From assembly GCA_027941995.1 (NCBI GenBank), contig CP115966.1:992001-1056000 (forward strand): a stretch of 64,000 nucleotides of DNA, read 5' to 3'. Position 1 is the first letter of the stretch. Each line of letters starts with the position of its first letter. The position numbers were made by a program, and so were the translations under genes. Shown one piece after another: positions 1 to 8,519 of the stretch. The notes under the pieces are model-generated. The model was not told the origin of the DNA. It searched no databases and saw nothing but the letters and a program-made list of their open reading frames with translations. The DNA is from Erythrobacteraceae bacterium WH01K. Its GTDB lineage: Bacteria > Pseudomonadota > Alphaproteobacteria > Sphingomonadales > Sphingomonadaceae.

Positions 1-1165
1 CGGCCTGGACGACTTCGGCGACCCATGGTTCGAGAAGCCACTGGCGAAGCTGCTGGAGGCGATCGAGGGCGAGGCGAAGCTGAATGCCGCCGGTGATTTT
101 TCCGCCATGCTGCAATTCCGGCAGGTCCTGTTCCACCGCCTGCTGAGCGAATACTGGTACAAGCGGCATCCCGAAATCCTGGAACGCCCGATGCGCAGCC
201 CGGTGGTGATCGTCGGCCCCATGCGGTCCGGTACGACCCGGCTGCACCGCCTGCTGGCCAGCGACCACCGCTTCAGCCACATGCGCAGTTTCGAGACGAT
301 CAGCCCCGTGCCGCGCCGCGAATTCGAGGATGTGCTGGAAGGGCGCGCAGAAGATGTCCGCCCCGTTCTTGCCCGGCGCATCATGCGGGTCGCGCGCCTG
401 GCCAATCCGCGCACGCTGTCGATCCACCCGACCGGCCCGATGGAACCCGAGGAAGAGCTCGGCCTGCTTGTCGCCAGCATGTACGGGATGAAGCACGAGG
501 CGCAGTGGCAGGTGCCAAGCTATGGCCGATGGTGCGAGAGCGTGGATGCGACGCCTGCCTACGCCTACCTGGCCGACCAGCTCCGCCTGATCGGGTGGAG
601 CCAGCAGGTCAGCAGCATCCGCCCTTGGATCCTCAAGACCCCGCAGCACATGCTGGACCTGCCCGCCCTGCTGAACGTCTTCCCCGATGCGCGGCTGATC
701 TTCACCCACCGCGACCCGCGGCAGGTGACGGGCAGTGCCGCCAGCCTGGCCTGGAACCAGACCATCATCTATTCCGACGATGTCGAGCCAGGTGCCATCG
801 GCCGGGAATGGCTGCGCAAGACCCATCTGCAGGTCGAACGGATGATGGAGGCGCGAAAATCCATTCCCGCAGAGCGGATGATCGACGTCCAGTATGACGA
901 GATGGACCGCGACTGGCGCGGCACCATGGACCGGATCTACCGCTTCCTCGACCTCGAAATCGAACCGGCCCTGCCAGCGATGGAAGACTATGTCGAACGG
1001 GCCAAGGCGCTCAAGCGCAGACCCCACCGCTACAGCCTCGAAATGTTCGGGCTGACGCCGGACGAGGTTCTGGAGCGCATGCGATCCTATATCGAGGCGT
1101 TCGATGTCCCGATGGAGAACGCCTTCGGTGCGGGCAATGACAGGCGTGCCGCACGGGTTCGCTGA
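1..1165 (+). CDS. Sulfotransferase family protein (5' end outside window)
   Basis: The reading frame is already open at base 2, so the gene begins before the window and the ATG at 107 is internal. The protein would move a sulfuryl group from PAPS to an unknown acceptor. The PAPS 5'-phosphate loop is the motif GPMRSGTTRLHRLLASD, just after a hydrophobic strand, and the later strand RLIFTHRDPRQVTGS fits the 3'-phosphate binding region. No signal peptide can be judged because the N-terminus is missing. The stop overlaps the start of the next small gene. The family call is firm; the acceptor cannot be read from the sequence. Confidence 0.85.
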   Translation, partial: GLDDFGDPWFEKPLAKLLEAIEGEAKLNAAGDFSAMLQFRQVLFHRLLSEYWYKRHPEILERPMRSPVVIVGPMRSGTTRLHRLLASDHRFSHMRSFETISPVPRREFEDVLEGRAEDVRPVLARRIMRVARLANPRTLSIHPTGPMEPEEELGLLVASMYGMKHEAQWQVPSYGRWCESVDATPAYAYLADQLRLIGWSQQVSSIRPWILKTPQHMLDLPALLNVFPDARLIFTHRDPRQVTGSAASLAWNQTIIYSDDVEPGAIGREWLRKTHLQVERMMEARKSIPAERMIDVQYDEMDRDWRGTMDRIYRFLDLEIEPALPAMEDYVERAKALKRRPHRYSLEMFGLTPDEVLERMRSYIEAFDVPMENAFGAGNDRRAARVR

Positions 1166-1433
1166 GGGCGCTCCGGAGCGTGTGCGGCCCCGTCCGGCCC
1201 AAGCGCGGCTGGTGCATTTCGTGGGGTTCAGGGACGACCGGTACTGGAATGCGGTGCGCGTCTTCGGACCGCCCGACATGATCCATCGCAATTGGGACGT
1301 CTATGCGGCCAACGACGTGGCCGTAGGCGACATCGTCGTCCATGCACGCGGCGACTGGACCGATGCGCCGCGCAGCTTCAGCACGGAAGCGGAAGAAAAT
1401 CGCCGTGCGCGGCGGGCCCGATCCGGAACCTGA
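1137..1433 (+). CDS. Small conserved-looking hypothetical protein
   Basis: I do not recognise this 98-residue protein. It starts at an ATG inside the last codons of the sulfotransferase gene, in another frame, which suggests translational coupling. The middle (about residues 22-75) looks like a folded domain with many aromatics, for example HFVGFRDDRYWNAVRVFG and VAVGDIVVHARGDW. The C-terminus is Arg-rich. There is no signal peptide or membrane segment. A longer start at 1104 is open but would overlap more. Its position suggests a link to the sulfotransferase; this is inference only. Confidence 0.55.
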   Translation: MTGVPHGFAEGAPERVRPRPAQARLVHFVGFRDDRYWNAVRVFGPPDMIHRNWDVYAANDVAVGDIVVHARGDWTDAPRSFSTEAEENRRARRARSGT

Positions 1434-1472
1434 TCAGGACGAAGTCGTTGATAGGGCAAAGGAGATACGACA

Positions 1473-1724
1473 ATGATCGGCAAGATTATCGGAGCATATG
1501 TGGGCGGCCAGGCTGCCAAGAAAACCAGCGCCATCGGCGGCCCCGCCGGTGCAGCGCTCGGCGTGATCGCGCCCATGGTGCTGCGCCGCATCAGCCTGCC
1601 GGCAATGGCCGCGATGGCTGCCGGCGGTTACATCATGAAGAAGGTTCTCGACAACGGAGAGCGCACCTCGCCCACCGAGAAGGTCGACACGGCGAACGGC
1701 GACTTCCCGAAGGCCGCTGTCTGA
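1473..1724 (+). CDS. Small Ala/Gly-rich membrane-associated hypothetical protein
   Basis: This 83-residue protein is preceded by a good ribosome site (AAAGGAGA, about eight bases before the ATG). Residues 1-62 are Gly/Ala-rich and mildly hydrophobic, with two short stretches (IGKIIGAYVGGQAA and ISLPAMAAMAAGGYIM) that could be amphipathic or membrane-embedded helices. The C-terminus is polar. The gene is followed at once by a strong terminator, so it ends its transcription unit. Function unknown; reality as a gene is supported by the ribosome site and terminator. Confidence 0.6.
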   Translation: MIGKIIGAYVGGQAAKKTSAIGGPAGAALGVIAPMVLRRISLPAMAAMAAGGYIMKKVLDNGERTSPTEKVDTANGDFPKAAV

Positions 1725-1746
1725 TCAAGCAGGCAGTATCAACGCC

Positions 1747-1783
1747 AAAAGCCCGTCTTCCACTATGGAAGGCGGGCTTTTTT
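1747..1783. terminator. Intrinsic terminator, probably bidirectional
   Basis: A long stem (AAAAGCCCGTCTTCC pairing with GGAAGGCGGGCTTTT, six-base loop) ends in a run of T on the + strand and of A before the stem, so it works for the small + gene ending at 1724 and for the - strand transporter ending at 1797. Confidence 0.85.
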
Positions 1784-1796
1784 ATGCGAGCTTGGC

Positions 1797-3089
1797 TCAG
1801 GCCGGGCGCCGGGCGAAAATGCCGAAGCCCCCGATGACGAGATAGCAGGCGATGGGCAGGACCAGGGCGAAGGTCAGGCTGCCGCTGACATCTGCGATAA
1901 TCCCGTAAAGCAGCGGCACGACCGCGCCGCCGAAGATCGCGACATTGATGATGCCCGATCCGTCCGCTGCGCGTGGTCCCAGCTTCTCGCAAGCCAGCGA
2001 AAAGATCGTCGGGAACATGATCGAATTCATCAGGCCGACCGCCAGCAGGGAATAGGCCGCCACCGTGCCGGTGGTGAGCGAACTGATCGCGATGAGGGCA
2101 ATTGCGCCGGCCGCATTGAACGCGAGGATCTTGCCGGGCGAGAATATGCGCAGGAATGCGGAGCCGATGAAACGCCCGACCATCGCGCCGCCCCAATACA
2201 GCCCGATCATCCACCCGATGACGCTTTCCGGCTGGCCCAGCACCCGTTCCAGCGCGAGATAGTTGATGATGATCGACCCGATCGAAACCTCGGCCCCGAC
2301 ATAGAGGAAGATGCACAGCGCGCCGTATCCGAAGCGTCCGCGCTTCAGCAGGTCCAGCCCGGCCAGTCCGGACGATGCCTCGTGCTTCTCGCCCTGTAGC
2401 CGGTTGCGGAACATCCATACGGCAGCCGCGACTAGCGCGATAAGGACGGCAACGCCGAGATAGCCCTGCCAGATCGCCTCGCTTTCCGCCTGGCGATAGG
2501 CCTGCAGTTCCGCCCCGGAAAGCTGGTCTGCGGACACATTGGCCAGACTGCCCAGGATGACGGCCGCGCCGACAATGGGGAAGACGGTCGTGCCCAGCGA
2601 ATTGAACGCCTGCGCGAAGGTCAAGCGGCTATGCGCGGTCTTTTTCGGGCCCAGCAGGCTGATCAGCGGATTGGCCACGACCTGCACGATGACGACTCCG
2701 CTCGCCAGCACGAACAGGGCGAACAGGAAGATGGCGTAGGTCGCCGTCTGGCTGGCCGGGATGAACAGCAGGCAGCCGACCATCATGGTCAGCAGGCCCG
2801 CCACCGCGCCGCGCATGTATCCGATCTTCTTGACCAGCTTCGCCCCCGGTATCCCGATGATGAGATAGGCTGCGAAGAAACAGAACTGGACCAGCATGGC
2901 CTGCGTGTAATTGAGCGTGAACAGCTCCTTCAGCTTCGGGATGATGACATCGTTGAGCGAGGTGATCCCGCCGAAGATGAAGAACAGGCCGAAGACGAAA
3001 TATTGCAGGCCCGGCGCGTTGATCGGTGTGTCGCCCTTGCGTGCCGGATCGGAATCGCTGTTTGCCGCGACATCAGGTGCCAGTGCCAT
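1797..3089 (-). CDS. Sugar MFS transporter, FHS family (glucose/galactose or fucose type)
   Basis: A 430-residue inner-membrane transporter with about 12 hydrophobic segments. The N-terminal signature QYFVFGLFFIFGGITSLNDV and the segment VVANPLISLLGPKKTAHSRL are typical of the fucose/glucose-galactose H+ symporter branch of the major facilitator superfamily. The chosen ATG at 3089 has GAGGGGGAAG upstream; the frame stays open farther but the extra sequence is not membrane-like and overlaps paoA. It is divergent from the pao operon, sharing about 200 bases of upstream DNA. Uptake of a hexose or related sugar is inferred from the family; the substrate cannot be fixed. Confidence 0.88.
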   Translation of the reverse strand: MALAPDVAANSDSDPARKGDTPINAPGLQYFVFGLFFIFGGITSLNDVIIPKLKELFTLNYTQAMLVQFCFFAAYLIIGIPGAKLVKKIGYMRGAVAGLLTMMVGCLLFIPASQTATYAIFLFALFVLASGVVIVQVVANPLISLLGPKKTAHSRLTFAQAFNSLGTTVFPIVGAAVILGSLANVSADQLSGAELQAYRQAESEAIWQGYLGVAVLIALVAAAVWMFRNRLQGEKHEASSGLAGLDLLKRGRFGYGALCIFLYVGAEVSIGSIIINYLALERVLGQPESVIGWMIGLYWGGAMVGRFIGSAFLRIFSPGKILAFNAAGAIALIAISSLTTGTVAAYSLLAVGLMNSIMFPTIFSLACEKLGPRAADGSGIINVAIFGGAVVPLLYGIIADVSGSLTFALVLPIACYLVIGGFGIFARRPA

Positions 3090-3287
3090 GATCTTCCCCC
3101 TCGGGCAGTCGGGACTGCCGCCATGATTTGTCTTGTATCGATGATGGTATTCCAAATTCGGCCAGCGTCCATCTGCATTCGTATGTGATCCGCCGGATGA
3201 CGGGTTTGTGGGCGGTGCGGCGAAAAAGTTTGGTTCGCGCCGGACCCATGGGCTCTTTTGCAGGTTAGGTTCACGAAGGAGATTTTC

Positions 3288-3806
3288 GTGACCGTCAGTA
3301 TCAATGGCACAGCCCATCCCCTGCCAGGCGACCCCCGGACGACGCTGCTGGACTTCCTGCGGCAAGATTTGCAGCTGACCGGCACGAAGAAGGGCTGCGA
3401 TCACGGCCAGTGCGGTGCGTGCACGGTCATCGTCAACGGGATGCGGATCAACAGTTGCCTGACGCTTGCAGCAATGCATGACGGCGAAGAGGTGACCACG
3501 ATCGAGGGACTGGGCACGCCGGACGACCCCTCTGCCTTGCAGAAAGCCTTCGTCGAACATGACGGGTACCAGTGCGGCTATTGCACGCCGGGCCAGATAT
3601 GTGCCGCGACGGCCATGCTGGAAGAGATCGCCAATGGCTGGCCGAGCGATGCGACGGGCGACCTCGAAGGGTCGGTCGATGCGACGGACGAGGAAATACG
3701 CGAGCGGATGAGCGGCAATCTGTGCCGGTGCGGGGCCTATGCGAATATCGTTGCGGCCATTCGCGACACGGCGGCCGGCCCATCGGCGAAGGAGGGCGCG
3801 GCATGA
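3288..3806 (+). CDS. paoA: Aldehyde oxidoreductase, [2Fe-2S] subunit PaoA
   Basis: Small iron-sulfur subunit of a xanthine-oxidase-family molybdenum enzyme that passes electrons from the molybdenum centre to FAD. The N-terminal plant-type [2Fe-2S] motif is GCDHGQCGACTVIVNGMRINSC, and the second, helical cluster motif is CGYCTPGQ with CRCG. A GTG start at 3288 is chosen because AAGGAGA lies five bases upstream; the frame is open from a TTG at 3258 but that lacks a ribosome site. With this start (172 residues) there is no Tat leader, unlike E. coli PaoA, so the complex is predicted to be cytoplasmic. The stop overlaps the paoB start. Confidence 0.92.
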   Translation: MTVSINGTAHPLPGDPRTTLLDFLRQDLQLTGTKKGCDHGQCGACTVIVNGMRINSCLTLAAMHDGEEVTTIEGLGTPDDPSALQKAFVEHDGYQCGYCTPGQICAATAMLEEIANGWPSDATGDLEGSVDATDEEIRERMSGNLCRCGAYANIVAAIRDTAAGPSAKEGAA

Positions 3807-4789
3807 GGCCTTTCGATTACCAGCGTCCCGACAGCCTCGAACATGGTTCGCAGCTCACCGCAACCGGCGACAGCATGGCGATTGCCGGCGGGACCAATCT
3901 TCTCGACCTGATGAAGCTGCAGGTGGAAGCACCATCGCGGCTGGTCGATATCGGCCGGCTAGGCATGACCTCCATCGAGGACATGGACGATGGCGGCCTG
4001 CGTATCGGTGCGCTGGCGACCAATACGGCCACAGCGAACCATGCGCGGGTGCGGGCCGACTATCCCGTCCTGTCGCGCGCCATCCTTGCCGGGGCGACCC
4101 AGCAATTACGCAACAAGGCAACAACGGGCGGAAACCTGTGCCAGCGGACCCGCTGCTTCTATTTCACGAATATCGACCAGCCCTGCAACAAGCGCGAGCC
4201 GGGTAGCGGGTGTGGGGCCATCCCGGGCATTGCGCGGCTCCACGCCGTGTTGGGCACGAGCCGGGAATGCATCGCGACCTACCCCGGAGACATGGCCGTG
4301 GCGATGTCCGTGCTGGATGCGACTGTCGAGATCGCAGGCGAGAGCGGGGAGGGCCGCTCGGTCCCGGTCCGCGACTTTCACCGCCTGCCGGGCGATACGC
4401 CTTGGAAGGACAATGTACTGGAGGATGGCGAGATCATCACCGGCGTGATCCTGCCGGCACCTGTTCCGGGCAAGCAGCTTTACCGGAAGGTGCGGGAGCG
4501 GTCGTCCTATGCATTCGCGCTCGTCTCGATTGCCGCGATCGTGGCGCTGGAGGACGGGCGCTTCACCCGCGCCGACCTCGCCTTCGGCGGCCTTGCACAC
4601 AAGCCGTGGCACGATGCCCGCCTCCCGGAGCTGCTCATCGGGAAAGAGCCGTCCGAAGCGCTGTTCGACGAGGCTGCGGACCTGCTGCTTGAAGACGCGC
4701 AGGGATATGGCGAGAACGACTTCAAGATTCCGCTGACCCGGAGCACGCTGAAAGCGGTTCTGGCAGAGGCGACGGAGACCGAACTATGA
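3803..4789 (+). CDS. paoB: Aldehyde oxidoreductase, FAD-binding subunit PaoB
   Basis: FAD subunit (328 residues) of the molybdenum aldehyde oxidoreductase. The N-terminus carries the FAD pyrophosphate loop AIAGGTNLLDLMK. A Cys-rich insert, with cysteines in LCQRTRCFYFTNIDQPCNKR and GSGCGA, matches the extra [4Fe-4S] cluster known in E. coli PaoB and 4-hydroxybenzoyl-CoA reductase relatives and absent from ordinary xanthine dehydrogenases. The C-terminal third is the CO-dehydrogenase flavoprotein C domain. ATGA overlaps at both ends show translational coupling with paoA and paoC. Confidence 0.92.
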   Translation: MRPFDYQRPDSLEHGSQLTATGDSMAIAGGTNLLDLMKLQVEAPSRLVDIGRLGMTSIEDMDDGGLRIGALATNTATANHARVRADYPVLSRAILAGATQQLRNKATTGGNLCQRTRCFYFTNIDQPCNKREPGSGCGAIPGIARLHAVLGTSRECIATYPGDMAVAMSVLDATVEIAGESGEGRSVPVRDFHRLPGDTPWKDNVLEDGEIITGVILPAPVPGKQLYRKVRERSSYAFALVSIAAIVALEDGRFTRADLAFGGLAHKPWHDARLPELLIGKEPSEALFDEAADLLLEDAQGYGENDFKIPLTRSTLKAVLAEATETEL

Positions 4790-6975
4790 CCACGCATCTC
4801 AAACAGGACGAGCCCGACAGCGCCAACCGCCTCGACGGCATGAAGCAGGGCATCGTCGGCAAGCCGTTGCCGCGTGTCGAAGGGCTGGCCAAAGTGACAG
4901 GCACGGCCCCCTATGCCGCCGAATACCCGGTGGAGAACCTTGCAGAAGGCGTGATCGTCACCTCCACCATCACGCGAGGGACAGTGAAATCGATCAATGC
5001 GCCGGGCATCATGGACATGCCGGGGGTTATCGCGGTGATCGAGGACGAGCGCATGACCACCCGCGCTGCCCAGGGCACAGCGAACGAAGCGCCGAAGCAG
5101 GAACCCGGCACGGTCTGCTACTGGGGGCAGCCGGTCGCGCTCGTCGTGGGCGAGACGTTCGAACAGGCCCGCGATGCTGCAAAGCATCTGGAGATCGAAT
5201 ACGACGCCGAAGAAGGCGCCGCGATCGACCCCGGAGCAGTCGAGCCGGAAGAACAGGACGGCGATACCGTCGACCAGGGCGATTTCGCCGGTGCCATGTC
5301 CGCCGCGGAAAACAGCATCGACGTAACGATCGAGACCGCGGGCCATGCAAGCGCCGCGATGGAGCCGCACGCCGCGATCGCGCAATGGGACGGGGAAAAC
5401 CTCACGGTTCACGCCTCGCTCCAGATGCTGAACTACAACATCTCCGAACTCGCCGACGCGGTGGGGCTGGAAGAAGACAGGGTTCGTATCCTCTCGCGCT
5501 TCGTCGGCGGCGGCTTCGGGTCGAAGCTGGGGGTCAGCGAGGAAACGGTCGCGGCTTCGCTCGCCGCAATGCAGCTTGGGCGCCCGGTGCGCGTCGTGAT
5601 GAGCCGCCAGCAGGTGTTCCAGACCGTTATGCGGCGCTCCGAAACGAAGCAGCGCCTGCGGCTTGCCAGTGGCAGCGACGGCAAATTGACGGCGTTCGGC
5701 CATGAAGCGCTGGTATCGAACCTGCCCGGCGAGGAATTTGCCGAGCCCGTCCTGCAATCCTCGCATTTCCTCTACGGCGCGCCGAACCGCGCGCTGAAGC
5801 TGGAACTTGCGCGCATTCACCGCGTGACCGCAGGGTCCGTGCGCGCGCCCGGTGAGGCAGTCGGGATGCCGGCGCTCGAAGCGGCGATGGACGAAATGGC
5901 GGAGAAAGCCGGGGTCGACCCGGTGGAATTCCGCCTGCGCAACATTCCGGAGAAGGATCCCGAGCAGGGCCTGCCGTTTTCCTCTCACAAGCTGGCCGAA
6001 TGCCTTCAGCAGGGCGCCGAGGCTTTCGGCTGGGATAGCGGTCCGCGCAGCCCACGCCACACGCGCGAAGGCGAATGGTGGGTCGGTACCGGCATGGCCA
6101 GCGCCGCCCGCGTCCACAGTGTCGGGGAGGCAAAGGCCCGTGTCACGCTGAAGGCGGACGGGACCGCCATCGTCGAGACCGACATGACCGATATCGGCAC
6201 CGGAACTTATACCATTTTGGCGCAGATTGCCGGGGAGATGCTGGGCCTGCCGGTGGACAAGGTGCTGGTAGACCTTGGCGATACCGCTCATCCACGCGGG
6301 CCGGGTTCCGGCGGCAGTTGGGGCGCAGCGTCGGCTGGGTCGGCGGTCTATCTCGCCTGCCGGGGCCTCCGCGATGCCATTGCGGAAAAGGCCGGCATAT
6401 CGGCGGACGAATTGCAGCTTTCGAACGGATCCATCGAAGGCGGGAAGGATCTTGTCGCATTGCTGGATGGCGCGGACCTGTCCGAGGAAGGCCATTACGA
6501 GCCCGGCGACATCGCGGACGACTACACCACCTCCGGCTTCGGTGCATTCTTCGCGCAGGTGCGGGTCAACCGTTTCACCGGGGAAACCCGCGTCGACCGG
6601 ATGCTGGGCGCTTTCGGATTCGGGCGGGTGCTGAATGCAAAGACTGCGCGCTCGCAATGCCTTGGCGGTATCACGTGGAGCATTGGGCTAGCGCTGACCG
6701 AAGCACTGCATTTCGATCCCGTAGACGGGCATCTGGTGAACTGCGATCTTGCCGAATATCACGTGCCCGTGCACCGCGACATTTCCGATGTCGAAGTCGT
6801 CATGGTCGAGGAACGCGATCCGGTTGCCAGCCCGATACAGGCGAAGGGTATCGGCGAGCTGGGAATGTGCGGCGGCGCGGCGGCAATTGCCAATGCGATT
6901 TATAATGCCGCCGGGGTTCGGCTGTACCAATACCCGATGACACCCGACCGCGTCCTCGCTGCCATGCCGAAATGA
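4786..6975 (+). CDS. paoC: Aldehyde oxidoreductase, molybdenum cofactor-binding subunit PaoC
   Basis: Catalytic subunit (729 residues, close to E. coli PaoC) that hydroxylates aldehydes to carboxylic acids. The aldehyde oxidase a/b hammerhead domain starts near residue 24 (VGKPLPRVEGLAKVTGTAPY). Cofactor-binding motifs follow: VGGGFGSKLG, SVRAPGEAVGMPALEAAMDE and GPGSGGSWGAASAG. Near the C-terminus GIGELGMCGGAAA contains the conserved catalytic Glu of the family. It overlaps paoB and the XdhC gene by ATGA. Broad aromatic and aliphatic aldehyde oxidation is likely from the family; the natural substrate is unknown. Confidence 0.93.
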   Translation: MTTHLKQDEPDSANRLDGMKQGIVGKPLPRVEGLAKVTGTAPYAAEYPVENLAEGVIVTSTITRGTVKSINAPGIMDMPGVIAVIEDERMTTRAAQGTANEAPKQEPGTVCYWGQPVALVVGETFEQARDAAKHLEIEYDAEEGAAIDPGAVEPEEQDGDTVDQGDFAGAMSAAENSIDVTIETAGHASAAMEPHAAIAQWDGENLTVHASLQMLNYNISELADAVGLEEDRVRILSRFVGGGFGSKLGVSEETVAASLAAMQLGRPVRVVMSRQQVFQTVMRRSETKQRLRLASGSDGKLTAFGHEALVSNLPGEEFAEPVLQSSHFLYGAPNRALKLELARIHRVTAGSVRAPGEAVGMPALEAAMDEMAEKAGVDPVEFRLRNIPEKDPEQGLPFSSHKLAECLQQGAEAFGWDSGPRSPRHTREGEWWVGTGMASAARVHSVGEAKARVTLKADGTAIVETDMTDIGTGTYTILAQIAGEMLGLPVDKVLVDLGDTAHPRGPGSGGSWGAASAGSAVYLACRGLRDAIAEKAGISADELQLSNGSIEGGKDLVALLDGADLSEEGHYEPGDIADDYTTSGFGAFFAQVRVNRFTGETRVDRMLGAFGFGRVLNAKTARSQCLGGITWSIGLALTEALHFDPVDGHLVNCDLAEYHVPVHRDISDVEVVMVEERDPVASPIQAKGIGELGMCGGAAAIANAIYNAAGVRLYQYPMTPDRVLAAMPK

Positions 6976-7850
6976 GCACGCTGGCTGCACAACGGCCGCG
7001 TGTCGCCGACAACCGCGCCGACAGTGACCATGCAGCGTTGGCAGCGGCGTGTGAGGAAGGCGTCGCCCTTTGCACCGTGGCCGGGATCGACGGCAGCTTC
7101 TCTCGCCGGCCGGGGGCGCAATTGGCCGTCTATCCTGACGGGCGGACGGCAGGCAGTCTGGCCGACAGGTGCCTCGACCGGCAACTCGCCGTAGACGTAC
7201 TCGAACTGCGCGAGCCGGTGCTACGCCGTTACGGACGCGGCTCCGACCTCATCGATTTCCGGCTGCCGTGCGGCGGCGGCCTGGACATCGTACTGGACCC
7301 GGCACCGGACCGCGGGGCCTGCCGGAGGGCGATGCGCGATCTGGAAGAGCGGCGGATTGCCACGCTTCCCCTTCCGCAGGTCTCGCCGCTCAGTGAACGA
7401 CGCTACCTTCCCAGCCTGGCAATCCGCGCGTTCGGCGAGGGAGCCGAGCTGGAGATGCTCGCCCGTCTGGGCAATGCCATGAATATCGGGATCGAGTTCT
7501 TTGCGCCTGACGACCTGACGCTCGGCAAGGCTTCGGGCCTTCCCCCGGCCGATCCATGGACTGCGGCGGTGTTCCTGTTCCACGATCACGAATGGGAACT
7601 CGCCCTGATCGAAGAAGCGCTGAAGGGAGGTGCATTCTATATCGGCGCACAAGGCGGCGAGAATGCGCGTATCGGCCGCACAGTCGACCTGCTGACGCGC
7701 GGCGTCGATGAAGGCGGCCTCGCGCGCATGCGAAGCCCCGTCGGCCTTATCCCCTCATGCAAGACGCCCGAAGCGCTCGCCCTTTCCGTGCTATCGGAAA
7801 TCGTCGGAGAATACGAGGCGCTAAAGGACCGACCACGCGATGGCGCATGA
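6972..7850 (+). CDS. XdhC/CoxI-family molybdoenzyme maturation factor (PaoD-like)
   Basis: A 292-residue cytosolic protein of the XdhC family, which binds molybdenum cofactor, supports its sulfuration or cytosine-dinucleotide form, and inserts it into the apo-enzyme. The N-terminal XdhC/CoxI motif is seen around residues 20-50, followed by the DFRLPCGGGLDIVLDP block with its conserved Cys. The C-terminal part (from about residue 185) has the Rossmann-like fold, with AFYIGAQGGENARIGRTVDLL equivalent to the family's YIGALGS-type loop, here slightly changed. ATGA overlap with paoC places it as the dedicated chaperone of this enzyme. Confidence 0.85.
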   Translation: MSTLAAQRPRVADNRADSDHAALAAACEEGVALCTVAGIDGSFSRRPGAQLAVYPDGRTAGSLADRCLDRQLAVDVLELREPVLRRYGRGSDLIDFRLPCGGGLDIVLDPAPDRGACRRAMRDLEERRIATLPLPQVSPLSERRYLPSLAIRAFGEGAELEMLARLGNAMNIGIEFFAPDDLTLGKASGLPPADPWTAAVFLFHDHEWELALIEEALKGGAFYIGAQGGENARIGRTVDLLTRGVDEGGLARMRSPVGLIPSCKTPEALALSVLSEIVGEYEALKDRPRDGA

Positions 7851-8412
7851 GGGCGGGGTCGGCCTGATCCTGCTCGCCGCAGGCAAGGCCGGCCGGTTCG
7901 GGGGCGACAAGATGAGCGCTTCCCTTGGCGGCCGGCCGCTCCTTTCATGGGCGATGGAAGCGTGCGGCGAATCCGGCATCGCGCGCAAGGTACTGGTGGT
8001 GCGAGAGGACGGTGCCCTGGACACGCCCAAAGGCTGGCAGGTTGTCGTGAACCCTCGCGCGGAAGAGGGGCAGGCGACGTCCATTCGTGCCGGGGTCGAT
8101 GCCTTGACGACGTGCAGCCGCATCGTGATCGCGCTCGGCGACATGCCCTTCGTTACGGCGGCGCACCTTACCCGCTTGGCCGAAGGTAAGGGCACGCTGT
8201 TCACACGCTATCCGGACGGGCGTCGTGGCTGCCCGGCGGCATTCCCGCCCGAGACCTATGGCGCACTCATGTCCATTACCGGCGACAAGGGCGCGGCATC
8301 GCTCGACCTGCCGGGGGCGCAGGCCATTGCGCCGGTAGATGGCGGACCTGGCGGGATGCTGGCCGACATCGACACAGCAGCAGACCTCGCCCGCCTTTCG
8401 CCGGCCACCTGA
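7840..8412 (+). CDS. MocA-like molybdenum cofactor cytidylyltransferase
   Basis: A 190-residue nucleotidyltransferase of the MobA/MocA type. The N-terminal nucleotide-binding signature is LILLAAGKAGRFGGDK, the acidic metal site is ALGDMPFV, and NPRAEEGQATSIRAGVDAL matches the MocA-specific loop. It probably makes the CDP form of molybdopterin (MCD) that Pao-type enzymes need. It overlaps the XdhC gene by 11 bases and closes the operon; a small GC-rich hairpin (8434-8446) follows. A MobA-like guanylyl role is less likely, given the neighbours. Confidence 0.8.
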   Translation: MAHEGGVGLILLAAGKAGRFGGDKMSASLGGRPLLSWAMEACGESGIARKVLVVREDGALDTPKGWQVVVNPRAEEGQATSIRAGVDALTTCSRIVIALGDMPFVTAAHLTRLAEGKGTLFTRYPDGRRGCPAAFPPETYGALMSITGDKGAASLDLPGAQAIAPVDGGPGGMLADIDTAADLARLSPAT

Positions 8413-8519
8413 GGAATCTCTCCATCCCCCGAAGCCCGGCACGGGCCTGTTGCCATGGCGGCAGTCATGCCGCACCCTCGCTTTGAGAGAGAATAGGACA
8501 TTCGGGTCTAGGGACGATC

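Noticed and set aside
3090-3287. Operator sites in the MFS/pao divergent region
   Set aside because: I looked for dyads and repeats in these roughly 200 bases and saw only short imperfect ones, so no regulatory site is called.
4507-6657. A 716-codon open frame antisense to paoB/paoC
   Set aside because: It is the third-position shadow of paoC in GC-rich DNA: the composition is Arg/Gly/His-rich, no motif is seen, and the + strand gene is certain.
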